The translations under genes and the position numbers were made by a program. Below the pieces are notes generated by a model, which searched no databases, was not told the origin of the DNA, and saw only the letters and a program-made list of their open reading frames with translations. Positions 18,067 to 26,432 of a stretch of DNA of 64,000 nucleotides are shown here, one piece after another. Within the stretch, counting starts at the first letter, position 1, and the number at the start of each line of letters is the position of its first letter. This DNA comes from JABDBE01 sp963832245 (GTDB taxonomy: Bacteria > Acidobacteriota > Terriglobia > Terriglobales > Acidobacteriaceae). Location: positions 1 through 64,000 of the forward strand of contig CAWHTG010000003.1 of the NCBI GenBank assembly GCA_963832245.1, given 5' to 3'.

Positions 18067-19007
18067 GTCGCGCGCGCGCTTTCTCCGCCCAACAAGGCCA
18101 GTACCGTCCGCGCCAATTTGGCTTTATCCTCCGCCGTGCGCATGATGGTGTTGGTGCAATGTACGCGCAGCCCCGGACGATCTAACTTCTTGGCGGCTTC
18201 AGAGTCGCGGACATCGGCGATCAGAATGTCCAGAAAGTCCTCATACGCCTTAACTACGCCGGCAATGGAGACGGGAATTCCCTGTGCGGCCATCAAAGCT
18301 CCGGCCGGACCTGAGACGGCGGCCTCGTTAACAATTGGGCTGATGGCAGCTACTCTGGCTGGGGTTTGCCGCAATGCTTCCCGAATTTCGGCAACCGCGA
18401 GGATTGGGCCGATGCTGGTCACGGGATTGCTCGGGGCCACGATCACAGCGCTCGCGGACATAATGGCGTCTACGACGCCGGGTGCGGGTTCGGCGTCGGT
18501 GGCTCCGGCGAAACGCACCGACTTGACCGGGTCCTGATACCAGCGCTGCACAAAATATTCCTGGAAGCTGAGTTCCCCGATAGGCGTGTCAACCCTGGTT
18601 TCGACGCGCGAGTTGCTCATCGGCAGGATTTGTGCCTGAACCGCGAGCTTGTTGCAGATTGCCTTGGTGGCTTCGGCCAGGGTTTTTCCTTGCGCCAGAT
18701 ATTTCGAGCGCAGCAAGTGAACGGCGAGGTCGCGGTCACCCACATGAAACCAGATCGGCTCGGCCAGCTCACCCATGGCCTGCAGGCAAAAAAATGTGTC
18801 ACCCTTTACGCCCCAGCCGCGCTCCTTGCTGAGCAGTCCGGCCATTGCGTAGGTGATTGAGTCCAAGTCAGGAGAGACGTACAATCCCCACCATTCCAGA
18901 TCGTCTCCGGTATTCACGATGAAGGTGAGTTGTTGCGCTGAGGCAATTTGAGAGAGGCCCTCAACGAACTTTGCGCCTCCCGTGCCGCCCGTGAGCACAG
19001 CGATCAT
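18063..19007 (-). CDS. cofD: 2-phospho-L-lactate (or PEP-derived) transferase CofD
   Basis: 314-residue transferase that moves the activated phospho-acid from the CofC product onto FO, giving F420-0 or its dehydro form. N-terminal LTGGTGGAKFVEGL, then FIVNTGDDLEWWGLYVSPDL, RVETRVDTPIGELSFQEYFV, FAGATDAEPAPGV and VIVAPSNPVTSIGPIL are all conserved family segments. It overlaps cofC by 4 nt on one side and cofG by 4 nt on the other, so cofG, cofD and cofC form a tight translational unit. Confidence 0.95.
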   Translation of the reverse strand: MIAVLTGGTGGAKFVEGLSQIASAQQLTFIVNTGDDLEWWGLYVSPDLDSITYAMAGLLSKERGWGVKGDTFFCLQAMGELAEPIWFHVGDRDLAVHLLRSKYLAQGKTLAEATKAICNKLAVQAQILPMSNSRVETRVDTPIGELSFQEYFVQRWYQDPVKSVRFAGATDAEPAPGVVDAIMSASAVIVAPSNPVTSIGPILAVAEIREALRQTPARVAAISPIVNEAAVSGPAGALMAAQGIPVSIAGVVKAYEDFLDILIADVRDSEAAKKLDRPGLRVHCTNTIMRTAEDKAKLARTVLALLGGESARAT

Positions 19008-20263
19008 GCGGACCTCCGCGCATAGCCTTCCTTGTCAGTTGCGGCTTTTACTTTTTCCGATAACAAACCTGGCGTCGTCGCTACTGTCGATACGAACTCA
19101 GGATAGACCGGCAACCGCTGCCGCAAACGATATCCTCTTGCTTCGGTTCGTGACCTTAGCTGTTCCAAGTGAGGCCAGGGTTTTTCTGGATTGATGAAAT
19201 CTGGCGTCAAGGGCGAGATCCCTCCCCAATCGTTAAGGCCAGCGTCGAGCAATTCATCATAGTATGGAGCGGACAGATTGGGAGGTGCCTGAATATTGAC
19301 GTCCGGCATGAGCAAACGCGCGACCGCGATGGTGCGCATCATTTCGTCCTGGGTGGGTTCCGGCCAGTCGTGCATGGGGATCTCGGGCTTGGCGCGAAAG
19401 TTCTGAATGATTACTTCCTGAATGTTCCCGTAGCGGCGATGCAGTTCGCGAATCGCGAGAAGCGTATCCACGCGATCTTCCAGGCTTTCGCCGATGCCAA
19501 TCAGCAATCCGGTGGTGAACGGAACATTTTGTTTGCCCGCTTCCTCAATGGTGCGCAGGCGCTTGGCAGGAACCTTATCGGGAGCGTTGTCATGAGCCGC
19601 GCCAGCTGCCAGAAGCGAAGCATTGGTGGTCTCAAGCATCAGTCCCATGCTCGGAGAAACTTTCGCAAGGCGCGCAATCCATTCCGCGCTGAGCAGCCCC
19701 GGATTAGGATGAGGTAGCAGATTAGTTTCGCGAAGCACCAGCTCGCACATGGCCTCGAGATAATGAAGAGTCGATTTGTATCCCAGCCAGTGCAGACTCT
19801 CGCGCATTTCAGGAAATGCGAGTTCGGGTTTGTCGCCTAAGCTGAACAGTGCCTCGGTGCATCTCATCTTCTCGCCGGCGCGGGCCACCGCGAGAACCTG
19901 TTCCGGGGTCATGGTGTGAGCGCCGGGCTGGCCGGGGTCGCGGCGGAAGATGCAATAGCCGCAGTAGTCGCGGCAGAGGTTCGTGAGCGGAAGGAAAACC
20001 TTGCGCGAATACGTAATGACCGACGGCTTGAACCTCTGCCTGGCCTCCATGGCAGCCGATAACAGCGCGGGAAGATCGTGCTCAGGACAGCGGATCAGCC
20101 GGCAAGCATCTTCTCGTGAAAGCGGCATTCCGGCACGAAGTTCGTCTTCATACGAACTCCAGGTCTGCCGATCAACCCACGCTGTTTGTCCCCGCCTCAC
20201 GACCACAAAATCATACATGAGCATGGCGTCCCAAGGAGCGAGTTGTTCATACAAGGCAGTCAT
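19004..20263 (-). CDS. cofG: FO synthase subunit CofG (radical SAM)
   Basis: Radical SAM enzyme that closes the deazaflavin ring of FO from the CofH product. Cluster motif CRDYCGYC after VFLPLTNL; MRCTEALFSLGDKPE, LHYLEAMCELVL, GLMLETTNASLL, TTGLLIGIGE and IIQNFRAKPEIPM are CofG landmarks. The open frame reaches 20461, but its first part overlaps the divergent flavin reductase start. I chose MTALYEQLAP at 20263 (about 419 residues). No clear ribosome-binding site distinguishes it from later starts, for example 20128. The gene heads the minus-strand F420 operon and is divergent from the flavin reductase/molybdenum-hydroxylase operon. Confidence 0.9.
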   Translation of the reverse strand: MTALYEQLAPWDAMLMYDFVVVRRGQTAWVDRQTWSSYEDELRAGMPLSREDACRLIRCPEHDLPALLSAAMEARQRFKPSVITYSRKVFLPLTNLCRDYCGYCIFRRDPGQPGAHTMTPEQVLAVARAGEKMRCTEALFSLGDKPELAFPEMRESLHWLGYKSTLHYLEAMCELVLRETNLLPHPNPGLLSAEWIARLAKVSPSMGLMLETTNASLLAAGAAHDNAPDKVPAKRLRTIEEAGKQNVPFTTGLLIGIGESLEDRVDTLLAIRELHRRYGNIQEVIIQNFRAKPEIPMHDWPEPTQDEMMRTIAVARLLMPDVNIQAPPNLSAPYYDELLDAGLNDWGGISPLTPDFINPEKPWPHLEQLRSRTEARGYRLRQRLPVYPEFVSTVATTPGLLSEKVKAATDKEGYARRSA

Positions 20264-20368
20264 AGGCAGGCCCGACGTGGTAAAACTCTGAAGGCGGGAA
20301 CGCAGTGCTGTCGTTTCGCCTTGATAAAAAATCTGGACGGAACGAACCCAACGGAGACCCCGATTTTC
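20264..20368. promoter_or_regulatory. Divergent promoter region between cofG and the flavin reductase gene
   Basis: About 105 nt separate the chosen cofG start from the flavin reductase start. Both operons must start at or near here, or inside the 5' codons if cofG is longer. I could not assign clear -35/-10 boxes. Shared control of F420 synthesis and the F420-linked catabolic genes is inferred from geometry only. Confidence 0.4.
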
Positions 20369-20863
20369 ATGGGCGTGACGCAGGCAGAATTCCGCAAGGC
20401 GCTGGGCAGTTTTGCCACCGGGGTCACGGTCATCACCGTGGACTGTGACGGCGAAGTGCACGGGATGACTGCCAACGCCTTCACCTCAGTGTCGCTCGAT
20501 CCCTTGCTGGTGCTGGTCTGCGTTGACCATCGCGCGCGTACCCACACTCACCTGAATGCCCGGAAACGTTTTGGAGTGAATATTCTGGCGGAGAACCAGC
20601 GCGCCATTTCGCAGTATTATGCCGATCCGAGCCCGACCCACGAACATGCTGAGCGAGAGGCCGGAGCCCGCTTTGATCGCACGCAACACGGGACCCCCGT
20701 CTTGCATGGTGCGCTCGCCTATCTGGAGTGCCGCTTGCACACCGCGCAGGATGCGGGAGACCATACGATCTTTATTGCGGAAGTGGAGGATGTGGTGGTT
20801 CGGCAAGGAGACCCGCTGGTGTATTTCCGGGGAGAGTATCGGAAGATCGGGAGCAAAGATTAG
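20369..20863 (+). CDS. Flavin reductase family protein (split-barrel FMN-binding)
   Basis: 164-residue flavin reductase of the HpaC/NtaB type: FRKALGSFATGVTVITV, MTANAFTSVSLDPLLVLVCV, RFGVNILAENQRAISQYYAD, HTIFIAEVEDVVVRQGDPLVYFRGEYRKI. Such proteins reduce free FMN or FAD with NAD(P)H for a partner monooxygenase. Start at 20369 follows GGAG by about 12 nt. The longer upstream frame overlaps cofG and is unlikely. It is divergent from cofG and first in the plus-strand operon. It could supply a flavin-dependent step of the pathway, or act in F420 metabolism itself; this is open. Confidence 0.85.
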   Translation: MGVTQAEFRKALGSFATGVTVITVDCDGEVHGMTANAFTSVSLDPLLVLVCVDHRARTHTHLNARKRFGVNILAENQRAISQYYADPSPTHEHAEREAGARFDRTQHGTPVLHGALAYLECRLHTAQDAGDHTIFIAEVEDVVVRQGDPLVYFRGEYRKIGSKD

Positions 20864-21011
20864 GACTCGCATTGCAATTGTGCCCTAGCCGGTCGCGGAT
20901 TTTCGGGTTGTTATGTAGTCGCGAGACGAGTACGTTTGTTAAGCTTATTGACCCAGTGTGCACTTGTTCGGGAACGCTGATTGCCAAGCAAGCACTGAGG
21001 ACAACGAAACG

Positions 21012-21905
21012 ATGTATCCCCGAGCCTTTCATTATCACCGCGCTGGTTCTCTGACCGAAGCGGCGGCCATGCTTGCCCAGCTTGGAGATGACGCCAAGTT
21101 GCTGGCGGGCGGCCAGAGCCTCATCCCGCTGATGAAGCTTCGTTTCGCGAATCCGGCGCACCTCGTGGATCTGAACTTCATACCTGGCACCTCCTACATT
21201 AAGGAAGATAACGGCACCGTGCACTTCGGAGCTCTTTCGCGGCATGCGGAAATTGAGGCATCGGCGGTGGCGGGAAAAATCCCCATTCTCCACGACTGCG
21301 CCGCTGGAATTGCTGATGTCCAGGTGCGCAATCGCGGCACGATTGGCGGCTCGCTAGCCGAAGCTGATCCTAGCGGGGATTGGGCGACCGTGCTGTTTAC
21401 GCTTTCGACTGAAGTGCGTTGTCTTGGAACCAACGGCGAGCGTGCGGTGAACCTGGCGGAATTTATCAAGGACGCATACACCACGGCCTTGGCTCATGAT
21501 GAATTAGTGAGCGAGGTAGTCGTGAAGTTGCCGCCTAAGGGCAGCGGCGGAGCATATCTGGCCTTCAAACGCTCCGCGCCGGTTTATCCCACCGCGAGCG
21601 CAGCGGTGCAGCTAACCATGGACGGCGATGTGTGTCGGGATGCGGCGATTGCGCTGGGCTGTGTTGGCCTGACTCCTATCCGAGCGAAGGATGCCGAAGC
21701 TGCGTTGCGTGGCCAAGACATCACCGAAGGGACAGTGGCCCGCGCGCTGGAAGCGGCTCGGTCCGCGGCTGATCCGCAATCCGACATGCGCGGTTCAGCC
21801 GACTACAAACGCACTCTGGTCGGCGCCCTGGTTAAGCGGGTGATTGACATCGCCATCCGCCGCGCTCGCGGCGAGCAGGTTGAGGTGGGCCATCTTTATG
21901 CCTGA
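21012..21905 (+). CDS. Molybdenum hydroxylase FAD-binding medium subunit (CoxM/xanthine dehydrogenase family)
   Basis: 297-residue FAD subunit of a molybdenum-flavin hydroxylase. FAD-binding motifs LLAGGQSLIPLMKLRFANP and NRGTIGGSLAEADPSGD, and the C-terminal SADYKRTLVGALVKR, are typical of CoxM/HcrB-like proteins. Start MYPRAFHYHRA at 21012 is chosen over 20958 because it aligns with the family N-terminus and follows a GAGG sequence. It passes electrons from the iron-sulfur subunit, encoded 8 nt downstream, to an acceptor. A 148-nt gap after the flavin reductase gene may contain a promoter. Confidence 0.93.
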   Translation: MYPRAFHYHRAGSLTEAAAMLAQLGDDAKLLAGGQSLIPLMKLRFANPAHLVDLNFIPGTSYIKEDNGTVHFGALSRHAEIEASAVAGKIPILHDCAAGIADVQVRNRGTIGGSLAEADPSGDWATVLFTLSTEVRCLGTNGERAVNLAEFIKDAYTTALAHDELVSEVVVKLPPKGSGGAYLAFKRSAPVYPTASAAVQLTMDGDVCRDAAIALGCVGLTPIRAKDAEAALRGQDITEGTVARALEAARSAADPQSDMRGSADYKRTLVGALVKRVIDIAIRRARGEQVEVGHLYA

Positions 21906-21913
21906 TAACGTTT

Positions 21914-22402
21914 ATGCACGATAGCATTGAAAATATTTCGATTCAGCTCAAGGTCAACGGCAAGTCGCATTCGCGGACGGTTGAGCCGCGCAAGCTTTTA
22001 GTGGAGTTCCTGCGGGAAGATCTCGACCTTACCGGAACTCATGTGGGCTGCGACACCACTTACTGCGGCGCCTGTACGGTGCTGATGAATGGCGCGGCAG
22101 TGAAGTCCTGCACCATGTTCGCGGTGCAGGCGGACGGCGCGTATATTCTTACGGTCGAGGGTCTCGAAAAAAATGGCGAGCTTCATCCGATTCAAAAAGC
22201 GTTCGGCGATTGCTACGGCTTGCAATGCGGATATTGCACGCCGGGGCTAATGCTTTCAGCTTTGCAGTTGTTGTCTCGCAACAAACAGCCGAACGAGAGA
22301 GAAATACGCAAAGCGATCGCGGGAAACACCTGCCGCTGCACTGGATATCAAAATATTCTGAAGGCAATTCAAGTGGCGGCAGAGAATATGAAAGGTGCTT
22401 GA
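21914..22402 (+). CDS. Molybdenum hydroxylase [2Fe-2S] small subunit (CoxS family)
   Basis: 162-residue iron-sulfur subunit carrying both clusters. The plant-ferredoxin-type cluster is bound by GCDTTYCGACTVLMNG and the Cys of VKSC. The second cluster is bound by QCGYCTPG and NTCRCTGY. Length and motif order match CoxS, XdhC and NdhS small subunits. It relays electrons between the molybdenum subunit and the FAD subunit. It lies between the FAD subunit and the CoxG-like gene, with intergenic gaps below 10 nt. Confidence 0.95.
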   Translation: MHDSIENISIQLKVNGKSHSRTVEPRKLLVEFLREDLDLTGTHVGCDTTYCGACTVLMNGAAVKSCTMFAVQADGAYILTVEGLEKNGELHPIQKAFGDCYGLQCGYCTPGLMLSALQLLSRNKQPNEREIRKAIAGNTCRCTGYQNILKAIQVAAENMKGA

Positions 22403-22405
22403 AGC

Positions 22406-22852
22406 ATGGCGATCAAGTTTGACGGAGCCTTCGAAGTCAAGCGTAGGCCCGATGAGGTGTACGACTTCTTGAGCGACCCAAGCAGATTCGCAGCGCTGCT
22501 CCCCGACTTTCAGGGCCTGTCGGTGCAGGACTCGACTCATTTCACGGTGAAAGTAAATGTCGGCATTTCGTACATCAAAGGCGTCGCGGAAGTGAAGATG
22601 GAGTTGGTAGAGGCCGAGCGTCCTAAGCGAGCGCAGTATAAAGGTCAAGGAAGCATGGCTGGGGGCAATGTTGCACTGATGGCAGCTTTTGATTTATCAG
22701 TGCTGAACGGTGACGGCGGCACAAAAGTTGCTTGGCAGGGGGAGGCGCAGGTCTTCGGCCGCCTGGCATCAGTGGCTGGCGGTCTGCTGGAACCCTTGGG
22801 CAAAAAACAAGTGCAGAAGTTGATTGATGGATTGCAAGCGGCGTTGCGATGA
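22406..22852 (+). CDS. CoxG-like SRPBCC protein
   Basis: 148-residue SRPBCC-fold protein similar to CoxG (FDGAFEVKRRPDEVYDFLSDP, KAQ/EVKMELVEAERPKR-like segment, VAWQGEAQVFGRLASVAGGL, KKQVQKLIDGLQAAL). CoxG helps recruit CO dehydrogenase to the membrane, and homologues accompany many molybdenum hydroxylases. It sits between the small and large subunit genes, 3 nt after the former. A REP-like repeat occupies the gap before the large subunit gene. Confidence 0.9.
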   Translation: MAIKFDGAFEVKRRPDEVYDFLSDPSRFAALLPDFQGLSVQDSTHFTVKVNVGISYIKGVAEVKMELVEAERPKRAQYKGQGSMAGGNVALMAAFDLSVLNGDGGTKVAWQGEAQVFGRLASVAGGLLEPLGKKQVQKLIDGLQAALR

Positions 22853-22858
22853 GGGGGC

Positions 22859-22903
22859 GACGGCAAGATGCCGTCGCGACAGCCGGCGAGACGCCGGTGC
22901 TAC
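22859..22903. repeat. Two adjacent palindromes between coxG-like and coxL-like genes
   Basis: GACGGCA/TGCCGTC (22859-22875) is followed by a GTAG-footed REP-like unit at 22880-22903 (minus strand starts GTAGCACCGGCG, arms CGCCGG/CCGGCG). It interrupts an otherwise tight operon and may modulate expression of the large subunit relative to the small ones. Confidence 0.65.
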
Positions 22904-22924
22904 GAAGACGCGTGAGAGGATCGT

Positions 22925-25384
22925 GTGACCACTAAGGACGGCGCTAAAAACTGGGTTGGGCAAGCGCTTCCGCGGAAGGAAGAAAACCGGCTGCTGCGTG
23001 GTCGGGGCAAGTTTGCCGATGACATCAAGCTGCGCGAGATGCTGTATCTGCGATTTGTGCGCTCGCCATTTGCTCACGCGAAAATTGTAAGCGTTGACAT
23101 CTCAGCTGCTGAAGCTCTCGCGGGTGTCGTCGGTACGCTTACCGGCTCCGAGATCGCGGCCCAGACGCAGCCATTCATCGAGATCGCGCCCGATCCCGGC
23201 GGCAAGATCAAAGATTATCCGCTGGCCGTTTCCAAAGTGCGCTACCAGGGCGAACCGGTCGCAGCCGTGGTGGCTGAATCGGCCAGCCTCGCCGATGATG
23301 CTGCGGAGTTGGTGCAGGTTGAGTACGACGCGCTCGATCCGGTGGTCGATGCGGAAACCGCCTTGACCGACAAAAGCGTCCTGCACGAAGAAGCTGGCAC
23401 GAATCGTGTCTGGAACGGAATCTTCGAATACGGAGATGTTGAGAAGGCTTTCCGAGAGGCCGCTTTCGTCGTCAGTATTGACCGGTTGCATTTCCATCGT
23501 TTCTCCAGCACGCCGCTGGAAAATAACGTTGTCATTGCCCGGTGGGACCCGAAAGACGATCGCATCTATTACGAGTGCAATAACTCGTTTCCATCGTTCG
23601 CCATCCAGTTTCTGTCGGCGCACCTCGGGGTTCACATTGACCGCATACGCGTGGAGACGTCCGATATCGGCGGCAGCTTCGGGATAAAGATTACAAACTA
23701 TCCGCAGATGGCGGTGTGTGCGCTGGCCTCGAAGAAAAGCGGGGGACGCCCGGTGAAGTGGGTGGAGACGCGCTCCGAACACATTACTTCCAGTGCCCAC
23801 GGCAACGAGCGGACTTTCCGTGACACGCGGGTTGCGCTCGATAAGAACGGTGTGATCACCGCGCTCGAATCACGACACATCGATGACTGCGGTGCATACC
23901 CGCGCTACGAGCCCTTGGGCTGCGTAATCTGGTCGCAAGTGTTCCCCGGAGTTTATCGCTTCAAGAATGCTTGCATCGACTTCACGCAGGCGGTCACGAA
24001 TAAATGTCCAGTCGGTCCTAACCGCGGATACTCCCGCATGCAGCACCTCTGGTTCCTGGAGCGCGTGATCGACATCTGCGGGCATGAGCTGGGTATTCCA
24101 AGCGATGAGATCCGCTTACGCAATTACATTCGCCCGGAAGAGTTTCCTTATACAACTCCGAATGGTTGCGTCTACGACTCGGGCAACTATCCGAGAATGC
24201 TGCAAGTGGCGAAAGAACGCATCGGCTGGGACGAGTGGAAGAAGAAGCAAGTCGCCGCGCGCAAGGAAGGCCGCCTGATAGGAATTGGCATTGGCACGAC
24301 GCTCGACTCGGGCACTAACAATTTTGGGCAGTCACAGATTGTTAACCCGGGCGCGCCATTTTCTGGCAACTCGCAAGGCGCGAACTGTAAGCTCGATATT
24401 TATGGTGAGGTTGTCGTCTCTGTCGGTTCCTGCCCGCAGGGACAGGGACATGAGACCACTGCCGCGCAAGTCGTCGCCGACGTGTTGAGCATTCATCCCG
24501 ATCGCATCACGGTGCGCACCGGTTTCGACACCGAACGCAACGTGCACACCGGATTTTCGGGAACCTACGCCAGCCAGTTTGCCGTGTCGGGGCTGTCAGC
24601 AGTTCACGGTGCCGCGCAGAAACTGAAGAAAGAAATGAGTCGCCTGGCGGCATTCCTTCTCGAAACCAAAGAAGGCGACCTCGAATTCGGCACAGGCGAA
24701 CAAGGTCCAGAGATTCGCGCTACGAGCACAGGAAAATCCGTCAACTACTGGGGCCTTGCCAATATCGTCAACGTGAACAGCGCAGTGCTGCCGCCTGAGT
24801 TGTATGAGCTTACGCTGAACTGCCGCTACATCTGGCGTGCGCCGTTCAAGGTGCCGGACAAGCAGAAAAAATACGGCAACCTGACCCTGACCTACGCCTC
24901 CCAGTTGCACATCGCGGTGATTGAGATTGAGCGCGACACATTTATCCCACGCATTCTCGACTATGTTGCGGTTGATGATTGCGGCACTGTGATTAATCCG
25001 CCCATCGTCGAGGGCCAGGTCTACGGCGCAACCGCGCATGGCATTGGCGCGGCTCTCATGGAAAATTGCGTCTACGACGCAGTTGGCAACATGCTCACTA
25101 GCACCTTTAGCGATTACACGCCGATTACCGCGATGAACATGCCAAAGGTGAAATATGCGCACATCGAAACTCCTTCGCCGCACAGCTATAGCGGCGCCAA
25201 GGGGATGGGCGAGGGCGGGGCCGCTCCCATCCACACAATTTCGGCGGCGCTGCAGGATGCGCTGTTCGCGAGCGGTATTATGATCGGCGACTCGTTCAAC
25301 AATGCCGATAGTCTGTTCCGAGCGATGGTCGCAAAAGAGATCAGCCAAGCGGACAAAGTGGTGAGAGTAGAAAGGCGAGTGTAG
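22925..25384 (+). CDS. Molybdenum hydroxylase large catalytic subunit (xanthine dehydrogenase family, not CO dehydrogenase)
   Basis: 819-residue molybdopterin-binding subunit with a GTG start. N-terminal ENRLLRGRGKFADDIKL and VRSPFAHAKIVSVD, molybdopterin-binding DIGGSFGIKITNYPQ, VVSVGSCPQGQGHETTAAQV and the catalytic Glu763 in GAKGMGEGG. The loop that in form I CO dehydrogenase reads AYxCSFR is GPNRGYSRM here (364-372), so CO oxidation is not expected. It should hydroxylate an organic heterocycle or aldehyde carbon with water as oxygen donor. Its stop codon is the TAG of a REP-like repeat. It is the fifth gene of the plus-strand operon and precedes the ketopantoate-reductase-like gene. Confidence 0.93.
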   Translation: MTTKDGAKNWVGQALPRKEENRLLRGRGKFADDIKLREMLYLRFVRSPFAHAKIVSVDISAAEALAGVVGTLTGSEIAAQTQPFIEIAPDPGGKIKDYPLAVSKVRYQGEPVAAVVAESASLADDAAELVQVEYDALDPVVDAETALTDKSVLHEEAGTNRVWNGIFEYGDVEKAFREAAFVVSIDRLHFHRFSSTPLENNVVIARWDPKDDRIYYECNNSFPSFAIQFLSAHLGVHIDRIRVETSDIGGSFGIKITNYPQMAVCALASKKSGGRPVKWVETRSEHITSSAHGNERTFRDTRVALDKNGVITALESRHIDDCGAYPRYEPLGCVIWSQVFPGVYRFKNACIDFTQAVTNKCPVGPNRGYSRMQHLWFLERVIDICGHELGIPSDEIRLRNYIRPEEFPYTTPNGCVYDSGNYPRMLQVAKERIGWDEWKKKQVAARKEGRLIGIGIGTTLDSGTNNFGQSQIVNPGAPFSGNSQGANCKLDIYGEVVVSVGSCPQGQGHETTAAQVVADVLSIHPDRITVRTGFDTERNVHTGFSGTYASQFAVSGLSAVHGAAQKLKKEMSRLAAFLLETKEGDLEFGTGEQGPEIRATSTGKSVNYWGLANIVNVNSAVLPPELYELTLNCRYIWRAPFKVPDKQKKYGNLTLTYASQLHIAVIEIERDTFIPRILDYVAVDDCGTVINPPIVEGQVYGATAHGIGAALMENCVYDAVGNMLTSTFSDYTPITAMNMPKVKYAHIETPSPHSYSGAKGMGEGGAAPIHTISAALQDALFASGIMIGDSFNNADSLFRAMVAKEISQADKVVRVERRV

Positions 25385-25451
25385 CGCCGCCGGTCCCGGC
25401 GGCCCGATCGGCGGGCGAAATCCCGGCCAGCCGGCAGGATGCCGGCGCTAC
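25381..25451. repeat. Paired REP (BIME-like) element overlapping the stop codon of the Mo-hydroxylase gene
   Basis: 71 bp with perfect 9-bp inverted ends, GTAGCGCCG (25381-25389) and CGGCGCTAC (25443-25451). The right half (25428-25451) is the same unit as at 14509-14532. The left GTAG provides the TAG stop of the upstream gene; the right end lies 2 nt before the next start codon. Confidence 0.75.
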
Positions 25452-25453
25452 GA

Positions 25454-26401
25454 ATGAAGCGCGTTTGCATTGTCGGATGTGGCGCCATTGGCAGCCTCTA
25501 CGCGGCGCACCTGGCGCGGGTTGCGGAGGTATGGGCTTTCGTTCGTCGCGAAGAACACGCGCGCGCTCTTAACCGCGATGGGTTGCGAGTCTCGGGAAAG
25601 CACGAATTTCATGTTTCGCTCAGGGCGACAGCACAACCGGATCAACTCCCCGATTGCGACCTTGGCATCGTCGCAACGAAAGCCACTCAAGTCGAGGATT
25701 CGATGGCGCTGGTCGGCAACCGCTTCAATCAGGGAGCGGTTATCTCTGCGCAAAACGGGCTGGGGAGCGAAGAAATTATCGCTGCACACACTCGTGGTCA
25801 GGTAATTCGGGGCACCACTTTCATGAGCGGCACCAAACATAGCGACACGCACGTGCAATACGAACTCGACACCGCGACCTGGATCGGTCCCTTTGAGCCG
25901 CGCCACACGGAATATGCACAGGTAAACGAAGCCGCCGATCTGATCAAGGCGGGCGGACTAAAGGCCGAGGCGCTGCAGGACGCGCGTCCGGCTCAATGGT
26001 CGAAGCTCATTTTCAATGCATCGGTTAACGGAGCGTCCGCGCTAACCGGATTGCCGCATTCGCCGCACTTCGCTGATGAATCAGAATTTTCTGCTCTCGG
26101 AGCTTTCCTGCACGACTTGATTGAGGAAGGGAAACGGGTGGCTGCTGCAGCGGGAATAAAGCTCCATGAAGACCCATGGGAGATGAATAAAATCGGTGCC
26201 ATGACCAATCATCCCCCTTCAATGTTGCAGGACATTCGCCGTCAGTTACCCACCGAGGTTGATTTTCTAAGCGGCGCCATTGCGCGTGAGGCGGAGCGCG
26301 TCGGCGTGCAGGCGCCGCTGCACACTGCCGTCTACCGGCTGATCAAGGGCAGGGAAGCGGCGTGGACATTCAAGGATGAGAATCGCGCAGTCGGGCCGTA
26401 G
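25454..26401 (+). CDS. 2-dehydropantoate 2-reductase-like protein 1 (ApbA/PanE family)
   Basis: 315-residue NADP-dependent reductase: RVCIVGCGAIGSLYAAHLAR (cofactor loop), LGIVATKATQVED, ISAQNGLGSEEII, VIRGTTFMSGTK, QWSKLIFNASVNGASALTG (catalytic Lys region) and a C-terminal PPSMLQDIRRQLPTEVDFLSG. ApbA/PanE enzymes reduce ketopantoate, and relatives reduce other 2-oxo acids. Start at 25454 is chosen because the earlier codon lies inside a repeat. A paralogue lies at 30087-31010. Duplication and context argue for a catabolic role rather than pantothenate synthesis. The stop codon TAG is part of a GTAG-footed palindrome. Confidence 0.9.
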   Translation: MKRVCIVGCGAIGSLYAAHLARVAEVWAFVRREEHARALNRDGLRVSGKHEFHVSLRATAQPDQLPDCDLGIVATKATQVEDSMALVGNRFNQGAVISAQNGLGSEEIIAAHTRGQVIRGTTFMSGTKHSDTHVQYELDTATWIGPFEPRHTEYAQVNEAADLIKAGGLKAEALQDARPAQWSKLIFNASVNGASALTGLPHSPHFADESEFSALGAFLHDLIEEGKRVAAAAGIKLHEDPWEMNKIGAMTNHPPSMLQDIRRQLPTEVDFLSGAIAREAERVGVQAPLHTAVYRLIKGREAAWTFKDENRAVGP

Positions 26402-26421
26402 AAACGTTGCTTGCAACGTTT
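26398..26421 (+). repeat. REP-like palindrome with GTAG foot at the end of reductase 1 gene
   Basis: GTAG followed by arms AAACGTTGC (26402-26410) and GCAACGTTT (26413-26421). The TAG is the reductase stop codon. A similar unit occurs on the minus strand at 33543-33567. Confidence 0.65.
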
Positions 26422-26432
26422 ATGGATAGAAC

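Noticed and set aside
22925..25384. Annotation of the Mo-hydroxylase operon as CO dehydrogenase
   Set aside because: The AYxCSFR loop is absent from the large subunit and the surrounding genes are catabolic, so CO oxidation is not supported.
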